This document shows positions 21,238 through 33,611 of a DNA stretch of 64,000 nucleotides, one piece after another. The notes under the pieces are model-generated. The model saw only the letters and a program-made list of their open reading frames with translations. It was not told where the DNA came from and did not search any database. Origin of the DNA: Theocolax elegans (lineage: Eukaryota > Arthropoda > Insecta > Hymenoptera > Cerocephalidae); contig CM047429.1 in assembly GCA_026168455.1 (NCBI GenBank), positions 38,114,066-38,178,065 of the forward strand, given 5' to 3'. The translations under genes and the position numbers were made by a program. The stretch's first letter is position 1. Each line of letters opens with the position of its first letter.

Positions 21238-21700
21238 TGCACATAAACTATACGTGCGTCGGATCGGCCGAGTTAAGCGAACGAGAGCCAACTGTTGCGT
21301 GTGACGCATGCGCGCGGATTCGCTGATCGGTTCAACACGACGAACTGGGTGATTCCGAGTCGGGCCGCCGAACGATACAGTTTTATATTAAACTTAGATT
21401 ATTTACCGAGAGTGGTTATTTTTTATTGAATTGTTTTTTGAGCTTCTGCAGGTGAGAATTCTTGCCTCAATTTCCCGTTCTTCCAGCTTCCCGTATAAGA
21501 TGTGAAATTGTGCGTGTGTGTGTGCGGTAATCGCGAGTAATATATACTGGGCTGGCGACCGTGACTAGTTTGTTCGTTTTAGTTATTGTATAATTATTTT
21601 ATTATTATTAAATTCTCTAGCTACGAATAAAAAGTGTTGTTTATTTAATGTATGGGAGCCGTTCACCCTGATCCCCAGTGAACGTGTTTTAAACTACATA
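21238..21700. other. GC-rich block with a tRNA-Arg primer-site-like motif
   Basis: TGGCGACCGTGAC at 21,553-21,565 equals the 13-nt complement of the tRNA-Arg 3' end used as primer site by mdg1/412-type retrotransposons. The upstream sequence is GC-rich and then (TG)n, as an LTR U5 could be, but no matching second LTR or CA end is visible. It may be the 5' remnant of another LTR element. Confidence 0.3.
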
Positions 21701-21960
21701 CTCTCTACGTCCACGCCGTTAGTACTGGGTAAACCTAAAGGAGAGCTAATTGGATCTTTTATATTAGATCTATGCATTCCAAAACCTGATTTCAGATTCG
21801 TCTTCTGCGACCGACAAAACCCCCGTATAGCAAATTTGGGACAAATCTTAATTTTTTCACAAAGCGACTTCAGATTTGTAATCAGCGATCCCCGAAACCC
21901 CCACATTTATAGGGTTTGAAAAAGTTGAGAAATTTTTATTTTGAGCCCTTGTAATGGTTT
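21701..21960. repeat. imperfect ~80-bp direct repeat
   Basis: CTGATTTCAGATTCGTCTTC...CGACCGACAAAACCCCC (about 21,787-21,825) is echoed by GCGACTTCAGATTTGTAATC...CGATCCCCGAAACCCCC (about 21,864-21,903). No family is recognised, and the minus-strand ORF across both copies follows from the repeat. Confidence 0.4.
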
Positions 21961-22084
21961 TCCGGTCCTCTAAAGGTTAATCAAAAGATTTAATAATATT
22001 TTGCAAGTTATTACCTGCAGTCAAAAAATCAACTGTGAAAAATTCTGAATTTATGCTTTTGCAACAGTAAACGAGTGTGTTACA

Positions 22085-22392
22085 TTATATCCTTGGTATA
22101 AGATGCCACCATCCATTCACAAAATACTCATTCGTGTAGTAAAATAATTTCAAAATTTGATTAACCGATTGGTTTTTATTCTGAGGAACCTCAAGAATGC
22201 AACAATAAAGTATTTAGAAAAGCTAGATTATATTATAGTCGAATGATGAACAGAAAATTGACAAATTTGGAAATCTTGAAGTACCTGATAGTTTCATCAG
22301 ATCCTTTAGTTAACATGATGCGCCCAAAAGAAATTGTGAAAAAGAAAAAGTTAGATGTTGAAGTTAAGAGTCTTATGTTAACAAATATTTAA
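22085..22392 (+). pseudogene. 3' end of a transposon-derived coding sequence, broken
   Basis: WYKMPPSIHKILI is encoded at about 22,098-22,135. After a frame change and a stop, PIGFYSEEPQECNNKVFRKA leads into YYSRMMNRKLTNLEILKYL and SSDPLVNMMRPKEIVKKKK, ending at a TAA at 22,391. The order (PxSVHKILIHG, PIG.xSEE, YSR, TN, SSDPL) is one I recall from the C-terminus of a repetitive insect protein family of unknown function. Upstream exons are not visible. AATAAAACTTG follows about 55 bp later, a plausible poly(A) signal. Confidence 0.4.
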
Positions 22393-22751
22393 AATAAGCT
22401 CAAATTATTAAAAGACTGTATTATTACATATTTTTGAAAAATTTTGTAAAATAAAACTTGTTTGTTGTATTTTTATTTTTAATGTTCTATTTCTTTATTG
22501 TGAACACCTTCTTGTTCTACAGAAAATATATAATAATTTTTCAGTAAAATAAAAAATAAATGTGTACTAAGAAAGTTGTTTTTATTAATCCCTTCAATTT
22601 GATGAATTTTTTAAATAATGCATATTTATACATATGTAGAAATACTGTTCTTTACAGGCTATGTGACAAAGACAAGCAAAGATTTGTTAGTAGAAACCTT
22701 TTTTGCAATAAAAAATTTTAGTAAATTCGATGAAATTAGATTGATACTATA

Positions 22752-22862
22752 GGTTTTGTGGGTTTGGGGTTTATGGGTTTAGGGTTTTGGTTTTGGAGTT
22801 TCCGGGTTTGGGGTTTTTTTAAGTTTGTGGGTTTGGGATTTGTGGGTTTAGGGGTTAGGGAT
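22752..22862 (+). repeat. GGGTTT-rich tract with G-quadruplex potential
   Basis: Degenerate repeats of GGGTTT, GGGGTTT and GGGTTTAGGGTTT occupy about 110 bp. GGG-TTT-GGGG-TTTAT-GGG-TTTA-GGG at 22,760-22,784 satisfies the usual four-run G4 pattern. It resembles degenerate TTTAGGG rather than the insect TTAGG telomere unit, and is more likely a decayed microsatellite than a telomere. Confidence 0.65.
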
Positions 22863-23919
22863 GAATCGGGTTTATGTTACCTTACGTGATATGTTATGTC
22901 CGAAATCCATGGTTTGTGGTATAAAAGGTGATTTAAATTTCAAATTTTCAAAAAAGTTGCAATGAATCACTATTTTACAACGCCTGGGTAATTTAAAAAA
23001 AAGATTATTACCATTCATAAAGAATTCCATTGTTGGCAGACATTTGAAGGGAAAGTGTCCACTGTGAAACGGCCGGCTACGAGTCCCGTGCGACCCTCCC
23101 GGCGGACTGGTCGGGGCCGCAGGCGTGAGACCCTATGTATGAAAGCTTCCGCCTTTACGAGTCAATTTGATTTGGTCAGCCGCGGGTAAGATCTTTAGAA
23201 TTCCTTCAGAATTAGAGCGTCGTACGCATTATGCGAAGTTCATATTTCTTTTGTTATAGTGTTTTGAGGTTTCTTTCATGAATTAAATTATTGACCTTAT
23301 TTTGTTGTCTCTTCACTCAAACCGCCTCCGACAGAAACAATCTGCATTAAAGCTATCTGATACCCGTAGTTCCACATTTTTAGAACTCCCGGACCAAAAA
23401 TTTTGATTCAGGGGTAATTGTGGCCACAAGAACTTTTGTTAAAGAACTCATAAACAATATTATTTCCAAGATTACAAACAAATCCGCAAGACTCCACATC
23501 CATAAGTTTTGAGCAGGGTCCTTTAGCATGAATTTACACAAAATTGCATAATATATAGTTTTACATATAATTATTACAGGCTATCATATTATTTTATATA
23601 TTTTATATAATATTTACAAATAATAATTATAATAGTTTTCTATAAATAAGAAGGTAATACAGTTAATTTAAATGTTAGGTGATTAAATAAAAAATTACTT
23701 GCAACATTGATTGTGTGGTTTTGGGTATTATAATAGTTTGATGTTATAAGTTTTTATAATAAAATAATTATATAACTAGCCAAAACCGCTCGCTTTGCTC
23801 GTGATCGAAATTTTTTGTGTATTATATTATTATACAAATTACCTATATAACATTGTTTACATATATTCGTACCCGTATATATCATTAATACTATCCCGAA
23901 ATATATTAAAAAATCCCGA
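22863..23919. other. unassigned spacer
   Basis: A GC-rich patch at about 23,066-23,130 (CGGCCGGCTACGAGTCCCGTG...) stands out in AT-rich DNA. CGCTCGCTTTGCTCG at about 23,787-23,802 resembles the CGCTCGCTTCGATCGCG near 50,930. No ORF, RNA gene or element boundary could be supported. Confidence 0.4.
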
Positions 23920-24895
23920 AATGCCTAAGAAAAGACCTAATTAGTGTAGACCTCCTGGAAACCTATACACATTCGTTAAAATCCTAATAAAGTTTCGTAA
24001 TTAGTCAGATTTCCCGGAGTACCAAAAAACTTTGAAGTCTCCAAGAAACCCTGTAATTGCTGCAATTATCCTAAAAAACCATAAAATTACCAATAATCCC
24101 AAAAAAATCTCGTAATTAGTGTAGATACCCATAATACCTTGTCAATCCCGAAATACCTTAATTATTCCAAAAATTCTGAAAAAACCAGAAATTAGTGCAA
24201 ATATTTCGGAATGTCTTAAAAAATCCCGCAAAAAATGGTGCAGTTACTGCAGATACCCGGAATACTTTAACAATTGCTGAAATTTCCAAAAAATCCTGTA
24301 ATTAGCACCAATATTCCGAAAAATCCTAAATATTCTCAAAATGCGAAATCCCCTAATTAGTACAGATATACCAGAAAAACTTAAAAAATTTTCAAAATTC
24401 CCGCAATACCCTTAATTAGTGCCAATACTTCGAAGTACCATCAAAATTTTCAAAATACCCAAAAAATCCGGAACACCTTAACATCTCCCTAAATTAATGC
24501 AAATATCCCAAAGCACTAAAAAATGTTCGAAATACCCAAGAATAACTTAATAATTCCAGAAATTCTTAAGACATTCCGTAAAGACTGCAAATATTCCGAA
24601 ATGCTATAAAAATTCTTGAAATAGCCAAGAATAATTAATAATTTCAGAAATCCTTAAAAAATTCCATTAAGAGTACAAATATTTCGAATTACTCTAAAAA
24701 TTCTCGAAATTTCTAAGAAATTCCATAATCAGTGCTCCTAATTAAAAATCCTAAAAAATCCCATTTTCAGTGTGGATATCCAGGAATACTTTAAAAATTC
24801 CAGACATTCTGGAGAAATCCCATAATTAGTACTGAGATCCCGGAATACCTCAAAAATTCCCGAATTATCCAAGAAGTCTCAACTACAATTAGTAT
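23920..24895. repeat. highly degenerate ~58-bp tandem repeat
   Basis: A motif like CGTAATTAGTGNAGATACCCGGAATACC, then TTAAAAATTCCCGAAATACC, then AAAAAATCC recurs about 16 times. The AATTAGT core is found near 23,938, 23,999, 24,053, 24,112, 24,188, 24,296, 24,352, 24,411, 24,821 and 24,885, with typical steps of 54-61 bp. Copies differ at many positions. Stops in all frames exclude a protein. Confidence 0.65.
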
Positions 24896-25312
<417 letters not shown>

Positions 25313-25849
25313 CTACAAAATAAATAAAGTAAATAAATTTACGGGAATATCCACCAAACTATAATAATTATTTCTACAATTTTATTTGAATATTCAAGCA
25401 CACTTTACTCTTCAATCAGACACGTGGAAATATTTATTTAATATAATAAAACGAACTAGTTGCCCTGATTTAGTAGACGTTCTCAAAATTAGATAATTAA
25501 CATTAATAAAATATATTAATAAAACATATTTATCATACAAACAATATAATAACTATTACCACGGTTTGCAAAACTATACACTGAGATGACGTTTTTATAA
25601 AAACATCTGTCACATGGTATTATTAGAGTAGTACGGAGTTGAATCCTTCTCAAAGCATCAATACATTTTTGGCATGTTGAAAAGAAGACGCATTCAGCAT
25701 ACATATATACACACATACTCCCACGTAAATATAAACAGTGTTATACGTCCATAATAAATCGCTCATAACAATTTTGCGTAGGTAGTTTCGAAAGATTTTT
25801 TCAAGACCTTTCAATTGGCAGTGGTTAAAATTAGGTTAAAAAATTATAG
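25313..25849. other. AT-rich spacer, upstream-intron-like
   Basis: No exon or repeat was recognised. The 5.7-kb duplicated unit begins at about 25,817 (CAATTGGCAGTGG) inside this stretch. Confidence 0.45.
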
Positions 25850-26110
25850 CTTATAACAACTTTTTTGAGACTTAAGAAAATAATTTTTTTTTACATTGTT
25901 TGCCTGTGTTTGATTTCCTGCCGATTGTGAGTAAATTTAAAAAAATAAATGATACAACACTCAAATTAAGGGGGGAGCCTGCTTTAGAGGCTTCAAAAAA
26001 TCGTTTTTTTTTTTTGCCTAAATCTCTTCCTAAACTATCCAAGAATATGTCTCTAAAATTTCAGAACAAAATTCGGAATATTTTCGGTGATACAGAAGAA
26101 ATAGTGAGCA
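25850..26110 (+). repeat. left inverted arm of the Mutator-like element
   Basis: It contains AAGGGGGGAGCCTGCTTTAG and GGCTTCAAAAAATCG, mirrored at 50,262-50,292. The outer part (TTGAGACTTAAGAAAATAATT, TGCCTGTGTTTGATTTCC) is mirrored with mismatches at about 50,835-50,900. GAGCAAGCGTCGAGCAGGT near 26,106 also has a counterpart near 50,080 on the other strand. Confidence 0.65.
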
Positions 26111-26356
26111 AGCGTCGAGCAGGTATCCGAGCGTCCGGGCCGCCCCTCGATCTATTGTGTATATTATAATGGAAAGGGACTAACGGTTCTTCAAAACGGT
26201 TTAACTGTTTATAGAAGGTCTCTATGAAGTTATGGGAGGGGCAAAAATGTTATTGTAACGGTATATATGAGCTGGCAACGTCGGCTCGAACAGAGCTACA
26301 TTTAGCTTTACTGTTCAGTTTAAATTTGTCTCTCAGTACGTGAGCATCTTAAAAAT

Positions 26357-27733
26357 ATGGAAACCTATCCGAAAATGAGCAAATCTTCGAGTGAGCGTAG
26401 TGCAAGGCCACGGAAGCGCAAATTCTACGGCAATCAATTTGTGAATGTTTCTTCATCGGACGATGGAGAAGCTAATACTAGCCGCAGTGAGCAGAAATTG
26501 GCATCGGCGACTACGGACGACGTTATAGTTTATCCGTCTTATTGTTACCGCATAATCGAGTTTGTGTCTGTGTTTTTAGCAATTCCGGAGTTAGTTATTT
26601 GCAATTTGTGTAAGCAAAAAATAACGTTCGCCGAAAGCAACCATCGAGGTTTAGGATTTAAAATTATTTTGTCGTGTCGCTGCGGTAAACGAGAAATCGA
26701 ATCCGGACCGTTGATTCACACCGGATACGAAATCAACAGAAGAATTGTGTTCGTCATGAGGCTTTTGGGTGTCGCACGAGAAGGCATAAATATTTTTTGT
26801 GGTCTTCTGGATTTATCTCAAGGCATAGGCTTAGCAAAATCGACGTATGACAAAATCGTGGAACATCTGTATACAGCATTGAAAACGATGTTTGAAAGTG
26901 CGTGCAAAAGTACTATCGAAGAAGAAAAACAACTAAATGTGCAAAATGAAAGACCAGCTGACCATTTGAAAGTTTCGGGCGATGGATCGTGGAAAAAACG
27001 TGGATTCACTTCTCTGTACGGTGTAACTACACTCATTGGCTACTACAGTGGCAAAGTGATTGATCTCGATGTTAAAAGCGGATATTGTCATACGTGCACT
27101 CTCAAGAAAAATGCGTTGAACGACGATGAGTATGAAGAATGGTATGAAACCCATAAAGATAATTGTTCTTCGAATCACGCAGGCTCCGCCGAAAAGATGG
27201 AAGTTGATTCAATCACCGAAATGTTCTCAAGATCCATCGAGAAATTTGGAGTAATGTATAGCAATTATATTGGCGACGGCGACTCCAAAACATTTCTTGG
27301 CATCGTGAACAATAATCCATACGGCGACAAGTGTACAGTGACTAAAAACGAGTGCGAGGGACACGTACAAAAGCGCATGGGTACTCGTCTCCGCAACAAG
27401 AGAAAAGAACAGAATCTCGGTGGAAAAAAGCGGCTCACAGAGACTGTAATAAAAAAACTAACAATGTATTACGGTCTTGCGATTCGAAGAAATTTAAACT
27501 CTGTAGAAGGTATGAGAAGTGCAATAATGGCGACACGTGATCATTATTGCTCTACAGATAAATTGCCTCGCCACGACAACTGCCCCGAAGGCGCCGAAAG
27601 CTGGTGTGATTGGCGCAAAGCAGAAGCAAAAAATACTTTGGCTGATTTTAAACATCCACCGCGCCTAATTGACGACGATATTGAAAACATATTCGTTCTA
27701 TATACGAGGAATTATCAAAGGACGATTTATTAA
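26357..27733 (+). pseudogene. Mutator-like transposase, main part (one frameshift)
   Basis: The 458-residue ORF from ATG 26,357 matches the animal Mutator-like transposase domain: a basic Ser-rich N-terminus, a probable zinc ribbon (CNLC at 82-85, CRC at 107-109), then VSGDGSWKKRGFTSLYG with a catalytic-type Asp209, SGYCHTC, a second acidic motif YIGDGDSKTF (Asp307/309), and ECEGHVQKRMGTRLRN. It should cut and join the transposon ends in the nucleus. Near 27,690 a one-base loss shifts the frame, so this ORF ends at 27,733 in nonsense, while the proper continuation (DDLLTRCLGGHTQNANESLN, with a candidate catalytic Glu) lies in the neighbouring frame to 27,910. The copy at 32,058 has the same frameshift. 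The C-terminus is beyond the LTR element at 49,486. Confidence 0.85.
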
Positions 27734-27910
27734 CAAGGTGCTTGGGTGGACACACGCAGAATGCTAACGAGTCATTGAATTCAACCGTATGGCGCATGAC
27801 GCCCAAACACCTTCATTCGGGGTTTAAAATAGTTCAGACTGCTGCTTTCATCGCTGGAGGGATGTTTGATGAAGGCTACAGTGCAGTATTAAAAACTATG
27901 CACTTACTAT
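27734..27910 (+). pseudogene. Mutator-like transposase, continuation up to the LTR insertion
   Basis: In the frame of 27,742, GGHTQNANESLNSTVWRMTP and FIAGGMFDEGYSAVLKTMHL are typical of this family's third catalytic segment. Coding is cut at 27,910 by the LTR beginning TGTCGCG; the residues read after that are LTR sequence. It resumes in frame at 49,486. Confidence 0.8.
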
Positions 27911-28868
27911 TGTCGCGTCCCGACGAAAATTATATTATTATTTTTCGTAAAATGTACTGCGTAGTTTAGAATAAAAATACGGCGTAGAAGACGAACAAAA
28001 TAAGGTTGATAAAGAATGATTCTAAGTAAATGCAGTAATATAAAATATAATTTATAAAACTAAGGAACAGAATATTTTACGAGTGTTTCAAACGAAACAG
28101 AGACTGATACGTAGAGTTGAAGATATTATTCAAAGCCAATACGCATATAAGCGGGATCGCCGATAGTGAGATCGAAACGAAGGGTTACGCAAGAGTTTTT
28201 TTTGTACTGCACTATAAAATCAATGCTCGGAGAAGAACCGGCAATGGGAAACATCGACTAGAAAATTCGAGCATTAGAAGGAAGTAATAAATTAAGCCGT
28301 TCTTTGGATAACGTCGCAGTATAAAAGGGGGACAGAAAATTCTCCGAATCAACTACGAAGCGATACAGAAAATGCATGGGATTCGATAATTTTTAATTAC
28401 GCACATCTAACGGTCCAATCGGGTGCAAGCACAGAAAAATCGAGAACTACTTACACATCTCCATATAAGGCAAAGTGTAAGACAAGGCGAAGCGTAATAC
28501 AAGGACAGATGCATAGGATTTTAGGGTATATAAAGAGGACCCAGAAGAGACACAGGCACTCCTAAATTTTCATCTAAAGCTTTCGCAAGGCGAAGCTCTG
28601 CTGGACAACTCTTTGATTTTTATCCGAGGGCGTGGCTCTGCTACTTGAACTTTTAAGTAATACGTATTGAAAATCACAAGAGGAATCGAGACGTATCATT
28701 GACATCTACAAGCCATAGTCGAGGAACTACGACTTCGACATCTGGAAATCGTCGAGCTCCAACAGCATACACATCTAACGTCGACGCCCGCAGGTCTAGC
28801 AGGACATTATACGGCAATCTGACACCGCTACCCACGTTCAAGGCGGACCTTCGTTCCTCACCGAATAT

Positions 28869-28925
<57 letters not shown>

Positions 28926-28928
28926 CAC

Positions 28929-29002
<74 letters not shown>

Positions 29003-29678
29003 CTATATATTTGGGTACTTAAGGTATATTCTTTTCGGCTATCTATACGCTTGTATTATTCGTAAAGGCAACCTGATATTTTATGTTATTTCGATTGCTG
29101 AACCAACCGTTTTTCTTTTAAAATAATTATTATTACATACAATTTATTAACTATAATTCATGTTTTAAACGACAACCATTTTTTTATTTTATCTGCATTT
29201 ACTTATAATGATTCCTATTTCAATTATTGATTATTAATGTTTATAATAAAATAACCTTGTGTATTTTTTTTTATTCTATAATGTGTTAATATGTTCGCCG
29301 TACATTTGTTTATTTAATCAAAATTAATCGTTATTCGACTTAAATAATTTTATACAATTGTTAATAAAATAGTGCAAATTTATGTGTTTTTGCCCATTAA
29401 AAAGCTGTAATAATTTAGTTTCACGTGTTCATTTAAAGAAAAACAGCATATTATATTTTAATAAATAATGCATAATTAATACGAAATAAAACACATATTA
29501 TTTTATTTATCCCGCATTATATCCTGCATCTCTACTCTCAAAATAACTTCGCTCGCTACTCCCGGAGACGTAAGGCTAGTCCTAGTCAAACAAGAGCGAA
29601 AGGAACGCGAATGGTTTATTAACCATTTGCCTTCTTGTAATATTTTTTATAGTGATTGGTGCAAGTCTGGACGTGACA
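27911..29678 (+). repeat. LTR of the long retrotransposon, first (duplicated) copy
   Basis: It begins TGTCGCGTCCC and ends GGACGTGACA. It is identical by eye to the LTR at 33,612 except in TA-repeat length. A TATATAA box at about 28,527 sits in GGGTATATAAAGAGGACC, a good core promoter. A (TA/CATA)n stretch runs from about 28,864 to 29,012. It is preceded by CTAT, the element's target duplication. Confidence 0.9.
28864..29012. repeat. (TA)n/(CATA)n microsatellite inside the LTR
   Basis: The same microsatellite is ~143 bp in the LTR at 33,612 (34,564-34,706) and only about 50 bp in the LTR at 47,804 (48,768-48,818), so it is length-unstable. The Tyr/Ile ORFs over it are simple-sequence artefacts. 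Confidence 0.9.
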
Positions 29679-31517
29679 GATTGTATTAATTATTATAATA
29701 AATTTGGTGCATCGGCCGGGAAACTCACATTTTTGAGAGAAAAAAAAAGAGATTAAAGGAATAATGTGTTTAGATATAAAATGTCAGGTTCGCCTAAAAA
29801 TACTGATTGTTATGTAAATAAACAAAGAAACACGAGTTTAGAATTTTCTATGAATGATACGTTATTAAATTTATACAAAGAAAAAGTTCAGACTCTCGAT
29901 ACTCTCGATTTAACTAAAACTCCTAGGGAAACAGTGCAAAATTTGACAAAAGAAATAAATTATTTAAAAGATAGACTAGAAAAAAGTGCAGCAAATATTT
30001 CATTATCTATAAAAATACCTCGCGATTTTGAATATAGAGAACTTTTTTTTCCAACTGATCTTTCTATTTCCGAAGTTAGTGAAGACGAACAAGAAGACAC
30101 AATAATTACTCCCACACGTGTAAAACATTTTAGTTTAAAACCCGCAGTTTTGAATTACGAGGAACAAAAAGAACTTATCGCGAATAATCCTGTAAATTTT
30201 AGTACGCCAGCCCCAATTTATCGTCCATATGAACCATTGATTTTAACACCGGATAACGTTATAAGCTCGGTAAGAAAACGGCTCGCGACTGAAGTAAAAA
30301 AAGAATTGTTAGATTCTTATCTCGAGGAACCTAAAATCATAGAAAGTTTACATGAAAGTGTAAAAAAAGGGACAACTTTTCAAGGTATCATAAATAAGAT
30401 TAAAGGCGCGTTAAATATTTTTTCCGCACCGTTCGAAAAAGAGACTGAGGAAGCAAAGGCACTAGTGACAGACACGGCGAAAGTACTCGACGAAAAAACT
30501 AATTCAAGGCGCGACAGATTTTACAATTCCCTTCAATAATCAATTAATTAAAAGATCACCCGAACAAGCAAACTCTTCTAAAATTAAAGACGAATTATTT
30601 AATAAAATTAATTTAGACGAATTAAGAACAAACACCGGAACAAAACCAAAAAAATTAGATAGGAGTGAAGTTAAAAAACAAATTAATAATAAAACAATGA
30701 CGTCTCAAATTCGAGGTTTATCGTTAAAGGACGCTCTAGATTTAATACCGCGGTTTAACGGTCATAACATAAACTTATCACAATTTTTGGACGGATGCAA
30801 TGAAGCAAAAGAAATTTTACCGTCGGAGTACGAAAAAGAACTAACAAAACTTATTCGAATGCGTTTATATGGGGAAGCTTTAACTTGTGCGCGCGGAGAA
30901 AATTTTAATTCTATCAAAGAGATATCCGATTTTTTCGAAAACACCTTCGGATCGATAAAAACATATTACGAGTGGACGGGAGAACTTGCTAAATTAAAAC
31001 AGAAAAACAATGAGACTGTCGTTGCTTATTTAATCGGTTACAAGAAATAAAAAATGAAATAGTCAAAGCGGTCGACAGAGAGGGACGAGTCGCAATAGCA
31101 GATCATTTCAAGCTTGAACTAAGGCGAGATTGTTTAAAATTCTTTTTAAAAGGGCTTCGTTGGGAAATTCGTGCGCGTTTAGGGACTCCAAGTTCTATAA
31201 AACAAGCTCGTGAACAAGCGCTCGAGGTGGAGCGCGAGTTCGCTTGTAGCGTCTTGGACGAGGAGACGCCGAGCCGAGAAGAGGCTCGTTTTCGTTCAAC
31301 TCGAGAAACGCGTAAAGTAAACTATATTTCTAATAACTCTCCGATTGTATGTCAATATTGTTCTAAGACTGGTCATGGAGCCATAAATTGTTTCAAATTA
31401 GCACGAAGTTTTGCGGAAAGATTTTCCGATAATAAAACCGACGCAATCCCATAAACAGTTCATACAGCCCACAAAATCGCTCGGATAACAGTCGTAATTA
31501 TAATAGACCGAATTTAC
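29679..31517 (+). pseudogene. gag: truncated, frameshifted 5' part of gag (first duplicate)
   Basis: It repeats 35,378-37,217: tRNA-Gly primer site at 29,705-29,722, then gag from ATG 29,781 (MSGSPKNTDC). Against the second copy it has three single-base indels that break the frame: an extra A near 30,498, a missing T near 31,031 and a change near 31,434 (AAAACC versus ACAACC). The sequence stops at CAATT (about 31,517), where it joins a second copy of the Mutator-like left part. It lacks the second zinc knuckle, the frameshift site and all of pol, so it is non-functional. Confidence 0.9.
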
Positions 31518-33611
31518 AATTGGCAGTGGTTAAAATTAGGTTAAAAATTATAGCTTATAACAACTTTTTGAGACTTAAGAAAATAATTTTTTTTTTACAT
31601 TGTTTGCCTGTGTTTGATTTCCTGCCGATTGTGAGTAAATTTAAAAAAATAAATGATACAACACTCAAATTAAGGGGAGCCTGCTTTAGAGGCTTCAAAA
31701 AATCGTTTTTTTTTTTTTGCCTAAATCTCTTCCTAACTATCCAAGAATATGTCTCTAAAATTCAGAACACAAATTCGGAATATTTTCGGTGATACAGAAG
31801 AAATAGTGAGCAAGCGTCGAGCAGGTATCCGAGCGTCCGGCCGCCCCTCGATCTATTGTGTATATTATAATGGAAAGGGACTAACGGTTCTTCAAAACGG
31901 TTTAACTGTTTATAGAAGGTCTCTATGAAGTTATGGGAGGGGCAAAAATGTTATTGTAACGGTATATATGAGCTGGCAACGTCGGCTCGAACAGAGCTAC
32001 ATTTAGCTTTACTGTTCAGTTTAAATTTGTCTCTCAGTACGTGAGCATCTTAAAAATATGGAAACCTATCCGAAAATGAGCAAATCTTCGAGTGAGCGTA
32101 GTGCAAGGCCACGGAAGCGCAAATTCTACGGCAATCAATTTGTGAATGTTTCTTCATCGGACGATGGAGAAGCTAATACTAGCCGCAGTGAGCAGAAATT
32201 GGCATCGGCGACTACGGACGACGTTATAGTTTATCCGTCTTATTGTTACCGCATAATCGAGTTTGTGTCTGTGTTTTTAGCAATTCCGGAGTTAGTTATT
32301 TGCAATTTGTGTAAGCAAAAAATAACGTTCGCCGAAAGCAACCATCGAGGTTTAGGATTTAAAATTATTTTGTCGTGTCGCTGCGGTAAACGAGAAATCG
32401 AATCCGGACCGTTGATTCACACCGGATACGAAATCAACAGAAGAATTGTGTTCGTCATGAGGCTTTTGGGTGTCGCACGAGAAGGCATAAATATTTTTTG
32501 TGGTCTTCTGGATTTATCTCAAGGCATAGGCTTAGCAAAATCGACGTATGACAAAATCGTGGAACATCTGTATACAGCATTGAAAACGATGTTTGAAAGT
32601 GCGTGCAAAAGTACTATCGAAGAAGAAAAACAACTAAATGTGCAAAATGAAAGACCAGCTGACCATTTGAAAGTTTCGGGCGATGGATCGTGGAAAAAAC
32701 GTGGATTCACTTCTCTGTACGGTGTAACTACACTCATTGGCTACTACAGTGGCAAAGTGATTGATCTCGATGTTAAAAGCGGATATTGTCATACGTGCAC
32801 TCTCAAGAAAAATGCGTTGAACGACGATGAGTATGAAGAATGGTATGAAACCCATAAAGATAATTGTTCTTCGAATCACGCAGGCTCCGCCGAAAAGATG
32901 GAAGTTGATTCAATCACCGAAATGTTCTCAAGATCCATCGAGAAATTTGGAGTAATGTATAGCAATTATATTGGCGACGGCGACTCCAAAACATTTCTTG
33001 GCATCGTGAACAATAATCCATACGGCGACAAGTGTACAGTGACTAAAAACGAGTGCGAGGGACACGTACAAAAGCGCATGGGTACTCGTCTCCGCAACAA
33101 GAGAAAAGAACAGAATCTCGGTGGAAAAAAGCGGCTCACAGAGACTGTAATAAAAAAACTAACAATGTATTACGGTCTTGCGATTCGAAGAAATTTAAAC
33201 TCTGTAGAAGGTATGAGAAGTGCAATAATGGCGACACGTGATCATTATTGCTCTACAGATAAATTGCCTCGCCACGACAACTGCCCCGAAGGCGCCGAAA
33301 GCTGGTGTGATTGGCGCAAAGCAGAAGCAAAAAATACTTTGGCTGATTTTAAACATCCACCGCGCCTAATTGACGACGATATTGAAAACATATTCGTTCT
33401 ATATACGAGGAATTATCAAAGGACGATTTATTAACAAGGTGCTTGGGTGGACACACGCAGAATGCTAACGAGTCATTGAATTCAACCGTATGGCGCATGA
33501 CGCCCAAACACCTTCATTCGGGGTTTAAAATAGTTCAGACTGCTGCTTTCATCGCTGGAGGGATGTTTGATGAAGGCTACAGTGCAGTATTAAAAACTAT
33601 GCACTTACTAT
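31518..33611 (+). repeat. second copy of the Mutator-like left part (tandem duplicate)
   Basis: It repeats 25,817-27,910 with the same order: outer arm, GGGGAGCCTGC inverted repeat, transposase. Differences from the first copy are nearly all one-base changes in homopolymers (for example four instead of six G before AGCC). Confidence 0.9.
32058..33434 (+). pseudogene. Mutator-like transposase, duplicate copy
   Basis: The 458-residue ORF is the same as the one at 26,357, including the terminal frameshift. The continuation frame runs 33,443-33,611 and is cut by the LTR at 33,612. Numbering and motifs as in the first copy (Asp209, Asp307/309). Confidence 0.85.

Noticed and set aside
22752..22862. 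Telomere array
   Set aside because: Unit is irregular, internal to other sequence and not the TTAGG of most insects.
23060..23130. Ribosomal RNA or snoRNA fragment
   Set aside because: GC-rich patch has no recognisable rRNA core, box C/D or H/ACA arrangement that I can support.
28699..29022. Tyr/Ile-rich ORFs in the LTRs
   Set aside because: They are translations of a TA/CATA microsatellite.
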